DNA from: Tepidisphaera sp.
Lineage (GTDB): Bacteria > Planctomycetota > Phycisphaerae > Phycisphaerales > UBA1924
Direction: 5' to 3'
NCBI GenBank assembly: GCA_016124375.1
Contig: WGNV01000001.1
Span: 62,001 to 126,000 of the forward strand
DNA: 64,000 nt
In this document: one piece after another, positions 1 to 9,043 of the stretch
Layout of the letters: each line of letters begins with the position of its first letter
Numbering within the stretch: the stretch's first letter is position 1
The notes under the pieces: model-generated
What the model was told of the DNA's origin: nothing
The model's database searches: none
The model's input: the letters and a program-made list of their open reading frames with translations, nothing else
Position numbers and translations under genes: made by a program

Positions 1-109
1 GCCGCTGCGGGGCGTGTGAAAATCAGCCGGAACGTCGCGTGCATCGCTGCGTCCGGCGCGGGCCGTCAGAACCCGGCACGACGATGCCCGCGTTTCGCAC
101 GACGCCGAA

Positions 110-823
110 TCAGAAACTGAACGGATCATCAAACGGCGCCCGCCGGCGCGGGGGCGAGCGCTCGGGCATGGCCGCGGCCTGGCGGCACGTCTCGGCGAAC
201 ATCTGGATGAGTTTCTCGTGATCGGGCACGGCTTCCAGATACTCCCACACGTCGTCCACGCGATGATCCGCCGGCCATTCGTGATTCACCTTGGCCATCG
301 CCGCGTCACCCAGCGCCTCCTGGGCCGCCAGCATCCACGCGGGCGACGGGCTTCCCTCCGGGGGCGGCTGCACCTGCACGCGTGCGACCACGGGGTGAAA
401 CTGCCCAGTGCCCACGCCCACCACCGGCCACAGCCCCTTGGCTGTCACCGGTTCGCGGCACAGCACCAGCGCCGGCACCTTCCGCCGCGTCAGCAAGTCG
501 CGCACGCCCCGCGCCTCCACACCCACCAGGGGCGGCTCGAGCAGATAGCACCCCGCCAGCGTCGCCCCGTCGCGCAGTGACAGATCACGCAGCACCGTCA
601 CCCGCCCGGCGTCGATCGCCTCGTGCCGCCGCTGGCGCCTCGCCTCCTGCAGGGGCATCGCGATGCGCGACATGGCGTCAAAATCGCCAGCGGCCTTGGC
701 CCGCGCCATCGCCTTCAGGCACAGTGTTTCCGCGTCGAAATACGCCGTGTTCTGGAGGGCCTTTGAGGCTTCCTCCATCAGCTCCGGCAGGGAGCGCGGC
801 GTGCTCGACGCGGCGCGGCTCAT
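110..823 (-). CDS. Hypothetical protein, helical N terminus
   Basis: This is a 237-residue protein with no family that I recognise. The first 70 residues are rich in Ala, Leu and charged residues and look like a pair of TPR-like helices. The middle (about 75-160) has a beta-rich pattern, and the C terminus is a basic then acidic tail ending DDPFSF. There is no signal peptide or membrane segment, so it is probably cytoplasmic. Its ATG overlaps the stop of the upstream gene in an ATGA junction at 820-823, so the two are translationally coupled and probably act together. The function is unknown. Confidence 0.75.
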   Translation of the reverse strand: MSRAASSTPRSLPELMEEASKALQNTAYFDAETLCLKAMARAKAAGDFDAMSRIAMPLQEARRQRRHEAIDAGRVTVLRDLSLRDGATLAGCYLLEPPLVGVEARGVRDLLTRRKVPALVLCREPVTAKGLWPVVGVGTGQFHPVVARVQVQPPPEGSPSPAWMLAAQEALGDAAMAKVNHEWPADHRVDDVWEYLEAVPDHEKLIQMFAETCRQAAAMPERSPPRRRAPFDDPFSF

Positions 824-1455
824 GGCGTGGTCCCGCCCAGGGCGCCCGCCAGCGCCAACAGCACCCGCGCCCAGCGCTCCGCCGCCGCGTCCAGGTCATA
901 GGCCAGCACGTCGGCCATCGCCGAAATGTCCTGGGCCCCCATCGCGTCCTTCATGGCCCGGAGGTGGGTGCTGAGGTCGGCGGTCGCCGCGGCCACCGTG
1001 TCCTGCGAGTCATCGATCTTGAGGGGGATGTTCATGACATCGACCCCGAGCACCGCGCCCGCCTGCTGCACCACCCCCCGCACCGCCTGCCAACTGCTGA
1101 AGATCGTGCCCAGCTCGTCGAACGCCGCCTCGCCCGCGTGCATCGCGCTCGCCGCGGCCTGCTGCGTCTCGCGCAGTTCATCAATCGCCGCCGCCGCATC
1201 CCGCAGCGACTTGGCGGCCAGCTCCCGCGGGTTGGCCGACACCAGCTCGATGACCCGGATCGTCGTCAGTTCGTCCGAAGGCTGGGCCAGCAGGTCGTCT
1301 GGGATCCGCCGCCCATCGCCCTTGACCTCGATGACGATGCGGCTTTGCTGTTGCGCGGCCGCCACCCCCGCGCGCAAGGCTTCCGCCAGCGTCGGTCGGT
1401 CAATAGAAATCGCCCGCCCATCGAGAAGAACTTCCACACTGTGAATGTGATCCAT
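820..1455 (-). CDS. Hypothetical helical protein
   Basis: This is a 211-residue cytoplasmic protein of unknown function. The N-terminal 55 residues look like a small alpha/beta domain that begins MDHIHSVEVLLDGR. Residues 60-210 are almost entirely helical and alanine-rich, which suggests a helical bundle or coiled coil. I chose the ATG at 1455. The frame stays open to a TTG at 1476, but GGGA lies just before the ATG and the typical beta-strand start follows it. The stop overlaps the start of the next gene by four bases. A possible -10 (GATAAT) lies at 1491-1486 on the same strand. Confidence 0.75.
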   Translation of the reverse strand: MDHIHSVEVLLDGRAISIDRPTLAEALRAGVAAAQQQSRIVIEVKGDGRRIPDDLLAQPSDELTTIRVIELVSANPRELAAKSLRDAAAAIDELRETQQAAASAMHAGEAAFDELGTIFSSWQAVRGVVQQAGAVLGVDVMNIPLKIDDSQDTVAAATADLSTHLRAMKDAMGAQDISAMADVLAYDLDAAAERWARVLLALAGALGGTTP

Positions 1456-1544
1456 AATTCCCAAAGAGCAACCCAAGTGCCGAGAATTATCGCACTTTCT
1501 ACCGGTAGTTCGGGGCTCATCCGGGAGTTATCCGGCCACTTCGT

Positions 1545-2240
1545 CTATTGCTGCCTGGCCGGGGAGGCGGAACTTGCGCCGACGGGATCGGCCCCGGGCC
1601 GGGCGGCTTGTTCCTCGCGCAGACGGCGCCGATGCTTGTAGATCAGCCGCAGATTCCGGGCGTAGATCACGATCCCCGTGGATTGCCCGAGGACGCCGAC
1701 GAAATCCTGCCGCCACACGAAGTACGAGAACAGCATCACGCCGCCCACGAGGCTGAACCACCAGAACGCCGGGGGCACGATGCTCTGGCGATGCTTCTCG
1801 CTGGTCACCCACTGCACCAGTTGGCGCCCCATGAACGCGATCTGCCCGACAAACCCGATGCTCACCCACGCCAGGCTCCACCACGACGTGATGTGCAGCA
1901 CGCGAAACAGCTCGTTGGGTGCCGCCGCCGTCACCGATGCGAACGCTCCCTCGCCGAACGTCTCCCTGAACTGGCGGGCGGACATCTCGGGCGACTCGAA
2001 CCCGCCCCGCCACAGCACGCGGAAGGTGGGCTCGGCCCCGGCATGACGCTCGATCTCGACCAGCCCCTTCTGCGGGCCCATCACGATCTCGACAGTGTCG
2101 GCCCCCGCACGGGGCGTGGGCCGCTTCAGGGCCGATAGGGGCGACCACACCAGCCACAGCCCCAGCGCGAGCAGCAGGACCATGGCCGCCCATGGCTCCC
2201 ACTTGATTCGCTTCTTCCTGGGCGTGGCTTGGGTGTTCAT
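1545..2240 (-). CDS. Lipid-A-disaccharide synthase N-terminal-like (LABN) membrane protein
   Basis: This is a 231-residue inner-membrane protein. There is one N-terminal membrane helix (about residues 15-35) and a periplasmic stretch of about 75 residues. A LABN-type domain follows, with two or three helices from about residue 115 and an ending that is typical of that family (FVGQIAFMGRQLVQWVTSEK, then a WWFSLVGG segment and RNLRLIYK). Stand-alone LABN proteins resemble small multidrug-type flippases and commonly sit next to a GT2 gene, as here. The ATG overlaps the GT2 stop (ATGA, 2237-2240). I infer a role with that transferase in modifying or moving a lipid-linked sugar. The substrate is unknown. 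Confidence 0.8.
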   Translation of the reverse strand: MNTQATPRKKRIKWEPWAAMVLLLALGLWLVWSPLSALKRPTPRAGADTVEIVMGPQKGLVEIERHAGAEPTFRVLWRGGFESPEMSARQFRETFGEGAFASVTAAAPNELFRVLHITSWWSLAWVSIGFVGQIAFMGRQLVQWVTSEKHRQSIVPPAFWWFSLVGGVMLFSYFVWRQDFVGVLGQSTGIVIYARNLRLIYKHRRRLREEQAARPGADPVGASSASPARQQ

Positions 2241-3052
2241 CGCTGGGTGGTCTCTGCCACGTGCAGGGGCTTGGGCTCTGGCTTCATGCCCTGATCGGCC
2301 GAGGCGGGCCCCGCCCCGGAAATCTCGGCGTTCTCCACCGGGCGGCGGCGGCTCTTCATCCATCGCACCGCGAACAGGTCGTGCAGCCCGGGCAAGGCCC
2401 GCTGCATGATCCCCAAACCATACTTCGTTTCGCCCGCCACCCGCGGGCGGTGCGACACTCGCATCTGCACCACGTTGTAGCCCAGGTGCACCGCCATGAT
2501 CGGGATGAACCGGTGCATGCCCCGGAACTCCAGCGGCAGCCTCAACGCCACCTCGCGCTTCATCACCCGCAGCGAGCAGCCCGTGTCTCGAACGACATCG
2601 CCCAGCAGCCAGCGCCGAAACACCCGCCCGACCACCGACCCCACCCGCCGCACCACGTTGTCCTTGCGGGCGTGGCTGCGGTCCCCCTGCACCAGGTCCG
2701 CCCCGCTCGATCGCATCAGCTCGATCACCTTGGGAATGTCCGAGGGGTCGTTCTGCAGGTCGGCGTCCAGCACCGCGATGAGCGAGCCCCGGGCCGCCCG
2801 GAACCCCGCGTGAAACGCCGCGGACTGGCCATTGCCCTTGCCCGGGGGCGTCTGAGTCATCGCGATGCAGCGCAGCCACGGGCGCCCCGGCATCAGCCCC
2901 ACCACCCGCGCCCGGGTCTGATCCGTCGAGCCGTCGTCGACGATGATGACCTCAAACGGGATGCGAGCCGCGGCCAGCGCCCTCTCGATCTCCAGCACCA
3001 GCGGCTCGATGTTGTCCTGCTCGTTGTGCGCCGGGGCGACAACCGAGAGCAT
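2237..3052 (-). CDS. Glycosyltransferase family 2, DPM1/ArnC-like
   Basis: This is a GT-A fold glycosyltransferase of 271 residues. Motifs in order are the nucleotide-binding start SVVAPAHNEQDNI, IIVDDGSTDQT, the metal-binding DADLQNDP (about residue 100) and a late ETKYGLG motif that is usual in dolichol- or undecaprenyl-phosphate sugar transferases. There is no long C-terminal membrane domain, so lipid contact may be supplied by the coupled LABN protein encoded downstream. I prefer the ATG at 3052. A TTG at 3082 in the same frame would add ten residues. It probably transfers a sugar from a nucleotide donor to a polyprenyl phosphate, but the sugar cannot be named. Confidence 0.88.
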   Translation of the reverse strand: MLSVVAPAHNEQDNIEPLVLEIERALAAARIPFEVIIVDDGSTDQTRARVVGLMPGRPWLRCIAMTQTPPGKGNGQSAAFHAGFRAARGSLIAVLDADLQNDPSDIPKVIELMRSSGADLVQGDRSHARKDNVVRRVGSVVGRVFRRWLLGDVVRDTGCSLRVMKREVALRLPLEFRGMHRFIPIMAVHLGYNVVQMRVSHRPRVAGETKYGLGIMQRALPGLHDLFAVRWMKSRRRPVENAEISGAGPASADQGMKPEPKPLHVAETTQR

Positions 3053-3212
3053 GGGCGCGGGGGTTTCGAGGTGATCGACCAAGTGTCAAGTTTATCCGAC
3101 CCCCCCGCACGCCGGCGGCTGGCTGTGCCCGCACGGCTTCCCCCACGCCCGAACCGCGACCCCGCCCGGCTCCGTCAATGGCCATGCCCCAACCCCGGAT
3201 AGCCTTTCCCGC

Positions 3213-4706
3213 ATGGAAGCCATCAGCGTCTTTGACATATTCAAGATCGGCGTCGGCCCCAGCAGCTCGCACACCATGGGCCCCTGGCGGGCGGCTGAGC
3301 GCTTCCTCAAGGTCATTCGCGCCGCGGGCGGCCTCGAACACGTCCTCCACCTCCGCGTCCGCCTCATGGGCTCACTCGCCAAGACCGGCAAGGGCCACGG
3401 CACTGACCTCGCCGTCATGCTCGGGCTCAGCGGCGAAGACCCCGTCACCTGCGACATTCCCGGCCTTCGCGCCCGCGTCGCCTCCATCCGCCAGACCAAG
3501 ACCATCCGCCTCGGCGGCTCGCATGATCTCAGCTTCGACCCCGCCCGCGACATCATCTTTGAGATGGACGTGATTCCCGAGTTCCACGCCAACGGCCTCA
3601 CCTTCATCGCCGCCATGAGCGACGGCCGCACGCTCGAAGAAACCTACTACTCCGTCGGGGGCGGGTTCATCGTGCAGCAGAACGCCGGGCTCGATGACCG
3701 CCGCACCGTGCTGCTGCCCTTCCCCGCCCTCGACGCGGGCCACGTCCTCGCCCAGGCCCAGGCCGAACACCTGACCCTGCCAGAGATCGTGCGGGCCAAC
3801 GAACGCGTGTGGCGCAGCGACGAAGAGATCGACGCCGGGCTGCTGCGCATCTGGCAGGTGATGCAGGATTGCATCTACCGGGGCTGCCACACCTCCGGCA
3901 CGCTGCCGGGCGGGCTCAGCGTGACACGTCGTGCCGCCCGCATCAACCATCGCATGCTCCACAACACCGGGCAGATGGCCCACGAGGCGCCCACCGACGC
4001 GCTGCTGGGCGAGGCCGTGCCCGTGCTCACCGACAGCAACCTGGCGGAATGGAAGCAGCGCGTGCGCCAGGAGGCCCGCACGTTCGAAGAAATCCTCACC
4101 TGGGTCTCCACCTTCGCCCTGGCCGTCAACGAAGAGAACGCCGCCTTCGGGCGCGTGGTGACCGCACCCACCAACGGGGCGGCCGGGGTGATCCCCGCGG
4201 TGATGATGTACTACGAACTCTTCCGCGCTCCCCACGCGGTGCCCCAGCGCCAGCGCGACATCATCAACTTCATGCTGGTCGCCGCCGAGATCGGCAGCCT
4301 GTTCAAGAAAGGCGCCACCATCTCCGCCGCCATGGGCGGCTGCCAGGCCGAGATCGGCGTCAGCAGCGCCATGGCCGCCGCCGGCCTGGCCCAGTGCCTG
4401 GGCGCCTCGCCCGCCCAGGTGATGATGGCCGCCGAGATCGCCATGGAGCACCACCTGGGCCTGACGTGCGACCCGATCGGCGGGCTCGTCCAGGTTCCTT
4501 GCATCGAGCGCAACACCATGGGCGCCATCAAGGCCATCACCGCCGCCACCATCGCCATGGAGAGCGACCCCGCCCTCGCCAAGGTCAGCCTCGACAGCGT
4601 GATCCGCACCATGTGGTCCACCGCCAAGGACATGAACAGCAAGTACAAGGAAACCGCCGAAGGCGGGCTGGCGCTGCAGATCTCCGTCGTCGTGAGCGAG
4701 TGCTGA
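3213..4706 (+). CDS. sdaA: L-serine ammonia-lyase (iron-sulfur type)
   Basis: This enzyme converts L-serine to pyruvate and ammonia in the cytoplasm with a 4Fe-4S cluster. The 497-residue chain is the single-polypeptide type. An N-terminal beta domain starts [19 protein letters not shown]. The alpha domain holds the cluster cysteines in GGCQAEIG and in the [16 protein letters not shown] segment near the C terminus. The SSSHT motif and ATNGAAG-like loop ([13 protein letters not shown]) are also present. It is slightly longer than the E. coli enzyme. The gene stands alone, convergent with the oxygenase gene that follows. No serine or glycine riboswitch was seen in the 130-base upstream gap. Confidence 0.96.
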   Translation: MEAISVFDIFKIGVGPSSSHTMGPWRAAERFLKVIRAAGGLEHVLHLRVRLMGSLAKTGKGHGTDLAVMLGLSGEDPVTCDIPGLRARVASIRQTKTIRLGGSHDLSFDPARDIIFEMDVIPEFHANGLTFIAAMSDGRTLEETYYSVGGGFIVQQNAGLDDRRTVLLPFPALDAGHVLAQAQAEHLTLPEIVRANERVWRSDEEIDAGLLRIWQVMQDCIYRGCHTSGTLPGGLSVTRRAARINHRMLHNTGQMAHEAPTDALLGEAVPVLTDSNLAEWKQRVRQEARTFEEILTWVSTFALAVNEENAAFGRVVTAPTNGAAGVIPAVMMYYELFRAPHAVPQRQRDIINFMLVAAEIGSLFKKGATISAAMGGCQAEIGVSSAMAAAGLAQCLGASPAQVMMAAEIAMEHHLGLTCDPIGGLVQVPCIERNTMGAIKAITAATIAMESDPALAKVSLDSVIRTMWSTAKDMNSKYKETAEGGLALQISVVVSEC

Positions 4707-4731
4707 GCCGCCCGACGACGCCCCCGCCGCT

Positions 4732-5487
4732 TCAACCCTCCAGCGTGCTGGTGGAGTTGAAACTGAGAATCACGCGATCTTTCTCGCCCTTGTACGGCAG
4801 CCCGCTGTGCAGCAGATACGACGGAAACAGCACCAGCGTCCCCGGCGTCGGCGGCACGTCCAGATGGGCCGCGCCGAGATAGTTGTTGCCGAAGTCCGAG
4901 TGCTTGCCGCCGCTGGGCCGGGGGCTGTAAAACCGATTCACGCCGTTGGCCGCATGGCTGGCGGCGTCGGTAGGGATGTCCGACATCTGCAGGTAGTACA
5001 CCCCGCACCACGAGCAACCCCCGTGATAATGGGCGTCGTGAAAGCCCGAGTTGTTGGTGATGTGGAACCAACTGTCGGAAAAATGAACCTTGATTCGGTT
5101 GATGTCAACGTCGCGCCCGTTCACGTGCCACACCGCCCGCTTCACGCTCGACTCGATGAACGCGATGAGCTGGCGCAAGCCCGGGTGCGTCGTCTTCTCG
5201 AAGAGATCAAACTTGCTCTCGAACAGCCCTTCCTTGCTCTTCAGGCTGGTGGCGACATCGCTGGCGATGTTCTTGGTTTCGCCCCGCTTGATCTCGTACA
5301 GGTGCTCGATGATCGCCGGGGCGTCTCGCCCGTGATCCCGGTATTTCCGCGAGAAGAGCGTCGTCGCCCAGTAGTTGCGCGGGGTCAGTTCATACTCCCC
5401 CGGTGCGCCCCCGTACAACCCGGTGACCGGGTCGGACGGCGTGGCGTTGGCGTGCTCGGACATCCCGCGCTGGGTCACGGTGTTCAT
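4732..5487 (-). CDS. 2OG-Fe(II) oxygenase-like protein (TIGR02466-type)
   Basis: This 251-residue protein looks like a double-stranded beta-helix oxygenase of the TIGR02466 group. Candidate iron ligands lie in NSGFHDAHYHGG and in the late SYLLHSGLPY segment, and a following Arg (KDRVILSFN) could bind 2-oxoglutarate. The core VYYLQMSD and TLVLFPSYLLH strands match the family pattern. I chose the ATG at 5487, which has a GGGGG stretch upstream; the frame continues to a TTG at 5493. It is convergent with sdaA. The substrate is unknown, although such proteins are often annotated as putative hydroxylases. Confidence 0.8.
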   Translation of the reverse strand: MNTVTQRGMSEHANATPSDPVTGLYGGAPGEYELTPRNYWATTLFSRKYRDHGRDAPAIIEHLYEIKRGETKNIASDVATSLKSKEGLFESKFDLFEKTTHPGLRQLIAFIESSVKRAVWHVNGRDVDINRIKVHFSDSWFHITNNSGFHDAHYHGGCSWCGVYYLQMSDIPTDAASHAANGVNRFYSPRPSGGKHSDFGNNYLGAAHLDVPPTPGTLVLFPSYLLHSGLPYKGEKDRVILSFNSTSTLEG

Positions 5488-5780
5488 GCACAAACCCCCA
5501 AAGAGCGAACCAGGTTCAACCTAGTTCCGGCCGCCACGAAAACAAGACCTGCAACACCAATTTGCGCCAGTCTTCTCCCCGTGCTTGCGCCGCGTTGGCG
5601 CATCCCGAACGCACGCCCGCCGGAATCGCCCGCCCACGCCAGAACACGCTGCGAACGACCCCATGCCCCCGCGCATCTCCTGAAAAGCGCGCGCACCGCA
5701 CGCGCGGATTTTTCCCTTCCCCCGGCGTTCGGGGCCTATCTTCCCCCTTGGACGACGGAGCACACGGGGCTTTCCTGGGA

Positions 5781-8700
5781 GTGGTCTTGGCCAACATTCT
5801 GCATGCAAACTGGAGCAAGGGACTGCTTCACCTCTGGGCCGAGGATGGCGAGGCCTTCAAAGCCGCGCCCATCGCGGCCGGCGCTCACCCCTTTGCCGTC
5901 ACCGCCCCGCCCGCCGGCCTGCTCGCGACCCTCGCCGGCGTTTCGCCCCCCGCGTCGTTCACCAACAGCTCCCTCGTCGTCCGCCTGCCCGCCATGGATT
6001 CCCGCCCGCTCCCCAGCGCCGCGCTGGCCCGCGAGCTCGGCCTGCCCGCCCCCGAGGAAGACTCGATGGCCGGGGCGACGGTGGAAGCCTTCAGCGTGCC
6101 CACCCTGTGCCTGGACGCCGCCACCGTGCACACCTGGCTGACGGGGTGCGTGGACGGGCTCGCGCAGCGAACCCTGCTCGGGGGCGACCAGGAAGCCCGG
6201 TGGCTGGTAAGTCCGTCCCTGGAGTTCTTCGCGCTGCTCGCCCGCTTCGCTCGCCACCTCCTGGCCCAGCAGCGCTTTGTGCCCTTGCTCGTACAGCGTG
6301 AAGGCGAGCTCTGCGGCTCATGGGAGCCCTGGGTGAGCGACCCGGCCAGCGCCGATCGTCTCCGCCGAATCGTCGGCGGCATGCCCCCGGCCGCCCGCTG
6401 CGTCGTAGACAGCGCTCGCCACGATGCCTGGGCAGTGTGCGACTCGTTCCTCGCGGGGGTCATCGACGCCGCATGCCGCCAGCGACTGATCGCCGAGGAC
6501 TTCGCCGACGCCGTCGCCGACCGCAGCCCCGCCGGCGATGTGCACGTCGCCTGGCTTCGCGGGCTGCTCAGCGACGCCCGGGCCGTGCCCGCGGCCGCCG
6601 CCCAACGCCAGGAAATGACCCGGCGCCTTCGCGCCTGGATCTCCGTCCTCGAAGAGCGCGGGCCCAGCTCCCACTGGCGCCTCATGCTCCGCATCGACGA
6701 ACCCGTCGGCCTGGCCCCCGACGCCACGCCCTCGCCCGACGATCCGGCCTGGACCGTCACGTTCCACCTTCAAAACGTCGATCAGCCGACGCTCATCCTC
6801 GACGCCCCCGACATCTGGCTGCTGCCGGGCGAGTCCGCCACCATCATGGGCCGGCGCATCGATCGCCCCCAGGACATGCTGCTGGGTGAGCTCGGCCGCG
6901 CCAGCCGCTTCTACAAGCAGCTCGAAGACGCCCTGAGCGAGAGCAAACCCGAAAGCCTCGATCTCTCCACGCGCCAGGCCTACGAGTTTCTGCGTGAAGT
7001 CCGCCCGATCCTGCTCGAGCAGGGCTTCGGGGTCGAAGCCCCGGAATGGTGGGATTCCCCCGCCGCCCGTGTCGGCGCCAAGCTCAAGCTCGAGTCGGGC
7101 CAGACCGACCCTTTCGCCGCCTCCTCGGGCGGGCTCACCAACGCCGCCAAGGTCCAGCTCGGCCTGGCCGCGCTCGTGGGGTACAAGTGGGAGATCGCCG
7201 TGGGCGACACCACGCTCTCCCTCCACGAGTTCGAGCAGCTCGCCGCCAAGCGTTCGCCCCTGGTGCGCGTCAACGGTCGCTGGGTCGAGATCCGCCCCGA
7301 AGACGTCCACGCCGCCATCAAGTTCATCCGCGAAAACCCGGGCGGGCAGATCCGCCTCGCCGACGCCATGCGAATGGCCTACGGGTCTGACCTCTCCAAG
7401 ACCGGCATCGCGGTCGTCGGGCTCGAAGCCAGCGGCTGGCTCCAGGCCTTCATGAACAGCGAGAGCGCCAGCCGCCAGATTTCGCCCCTCGAACTCCCCA
7501 AGACCTTCCACGGCACCCTGCGCCCCTATCAGGCCCGGGGCGTCTCGTGGCTCGCCTTCCAGGAGTCCCTGGGCTTTGGAGTCTGCCTCGCCGACGACAT
7601 GGGCCTGGGCAAAACCGTCCAGCTGCTCGCCCTGCTCGCCCACGAAAAAGAAGGCAAGGCCCAGGCGGGCCTCCCCCAGCAGCCCACGCTGCTGGTCGTG
7701 CCCATGTCGGTGGTCGGCAACTGGATGCACGAGACCAAGCGCTTCTGCCCGGATCTTCGCCTGATGGTCCACCACGGGCCCGAACGCACGCTTGGCGACG
7801 CATTCCTGGAGCGGGCGGGTTCGAGCGACCTGGTCGTCACCACCTACGCCCTGGCCCATCGCGATCGCGAGATCCTGGGCAAGGTCCGCTGGGGGCGCGT
7901 CGTGCTCGACGAAGCCCAGTTCATCAAGAACCCCAGCGCAAAGCAGAGCCAGGCGGTCCGCGGGCTCGATGCCGACAAGCGCGTCACCCTCACCGGCACG
8001 CCCGTCGAAAACCGCCTCACCGAACTCTGGTCCATCATGGACTTCCTGAACCCGGGCTACCTGGGTTCGCCCGGCGCCTTCCGCCAGCGCTTCGCCGTCG
8101 CCATCGAACGCTTCCACGACAAGCAGCGCGCCGAACAACTCCGGGGGCTCATCCGCCCCTTCATCCTCCGCCGCCTCAAGAGCGACCCCACCGTCGTCGC
8201 CGACCTGCCCGCCAAGGTCGAAAGCCGCGAGTATGGGTTCCTCACCAGCGAACAGGCCTCGCTCTACGAAAACTGCGTCAAGCGCATGCTCAACGAGGTC
8301 GATCAGGCCGAAGGCATGCAGCGCCGGGGCCTGGTCCTCTCCGCCCTCATCCGCCTCAAGCAGATCTGCAACCACCCCAGCCTGGTCCTGAAAGACCATC
8401 AGGCCGGCGCCCGCCCCGAGCCCGGCCGCAGCGGCAAGTGCACCCGCATCCTCGAAATGCTCGACGAAGTCATCGCCGAGGGCGACCAGGCGCTCGTCTT
8501 CACCCAGTTCCGCGAGATGGGCACCCTGCTCGAAGCCATGTTCCGCCAGCAGTTCGGCAAAGATGTCCTCTTCATCCATGGCGGCACCACCCAGCCCCAG
8601 CGCCAGGCCATCATCGACCGCTTCCAGAAAGCCGACGGCACCGCCCCCATCCTCGTGCTCAGCCTCCGCGCGGGCGGCGTCGGCCTCAACCTCACCGCCG

Positions 8701-8978
8701 CCACCCACGTCTTCCACTTCGACCGCTGGTGGAACCCCGCCGTCGAAAACCAGGCCACCGACCGCGCCTACCGCATCGGCCAGACCCGCACCGTCCAGGT
8801 TCACAAGTTCGTCGTTCGCGGCACCCTCGAAGAACGCATCGACGAGATGATCGAAAGCAAGATCGAACTGGCCGACAACATCATCGGCTCGGGCGAACAG
8901 TGGATCAGCGAGCTCTCCACCGACAAGCTCCGCGACATCCTCGCCCTGCGCAACGACGCCGTCGACGACGAGGTGTAA
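5781..8978 (+). CDS. SNF2-family DEAD/DEAH-box helicase-like ATPase
   Basis: This is a large SWI2/SNF2 ATPase of about 1065 residues, close in layout to bacterial YwqA-like proteins. The N-terminal half (to about 550) fits a SNF2-associated region beginning NILHANWSKGLLHLWAED. Motif I is DDMGLGKT (about 605), motif II is DEAQ (about 710), and motif III is LTGTPVENR. The C-terminal helicase lobe has LVFTQF, FIHGGTTQPQRQ, LSLRAGGVGLNLTAA and the DRAYRIGQ box. It probably remodels DNA-protein or transcription complexes. The start is uncertain because the frame offers GTG 5781, TTG 5787 and TTG 5748. The upstream 290 bases contain no other gene. Confidence 0.9.
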   Translation: MVLANILHANWSKGLLHLWAEDGEAFKAAPIAAGAHPFAVTAPPAGLLATLAGVSPPASFTNSSLVVRLPAMDSRPLPSAALARELGLPAPEEDSMAGATVEAFSVPTLCLDAATVHTWLTGCVDGLAQRTLLGGDQEARWLVSPSLEFFALLARFARHLLAQQRFVPLLVQREGELCGSWEPWVSDPASADRLRRIVGGMPPAARCVVDSARHDAWAVCDSFLAGVIDAACRQRLIAEDFADAVADRSPAGDVHVAWLRGLLSDARAVPAAAAQRQEMTRRLRAWISVLEERGPSSHWRLMLRIDEPVGLAPDATPSPDDPAWTVTFHLQNVDQPTLILDAPDIWLLPGESATIMGRRIDRPQDMLLGELGRASRFYKQLEDALSESKPESLDLSTRQAYEFLREVRPILLEQGFGVEAPEWWDSPAARVGAKLKLESGQTDPFAASSGGLTNAAKVQLGLAALVGYKWEIAVGDTTLSLHEFEQLAAKRSPLVRVNGRWVEIRPEDVHAAIKFIRENPGGQIRLADAMRMAYGSDLSKTGIAVVGLEASGWLQAFMNSESASRQISPLELPKTFHGTLRPYQARGVSWLAFQESLGFGVCLADDMGLGKTVQLLALLAHEKEGKAQAGLPQQPTLLVVPMSVVGNWMHETKRFCPDLRLMVHHGPERTLGDAFLERAGSSDLVVTTYALAHRDREILGKVRWGRVVLDEAQFIKNPSAKQSQAVRGLDADKRVTLTGTPVENRLTELWSIMDFLNPGYLGSPGAFRQRFAVAIERFHDKQRAEQLRGLIRPFILRRLKSDPTVVADLPAKVESREYGFLTSEQASLYENCVKRMLNEVDQAEGMQRRGLVLSALIRLKQICNHPSLVLKDHQAGARPEPGRSGKCTRILEMLDEVIAEGDQALVFTQFREMGTLLEAMFRQQFGKDVLFIHGGTTQPQRQAIIDRFQKADGTAPILVLSLRAGGVGLNLTAATHVFHFDRWWNPAVENQATDRAYRIGQTRTVQVHKFVVRGTLEERIDEMIESKIELADNIIGSGEQWISELSTDKLRDILALRNDAVDDEV

Positions 8979-9043
8979 CGCCAAACCTCGGGTGGCGGCC
9001 CGCCCCGCTCGCGATTCCAACGCCGCGCCCCATACACTGCGCC

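Noticed and set aside
3083..3212. Glycine or serine riboswitch before sdaA
   Set aside because: The gap is short and lacks the conserved helices of any amino-acid riboswitch that I know.
6318..9020. 900-residue minus-strand ORF
   Set aside because: It mirrors the SNF2 gene, whose helicase motifs are intact on the plus strand. Such long antisense frames are expected from high GC at codon position 3.
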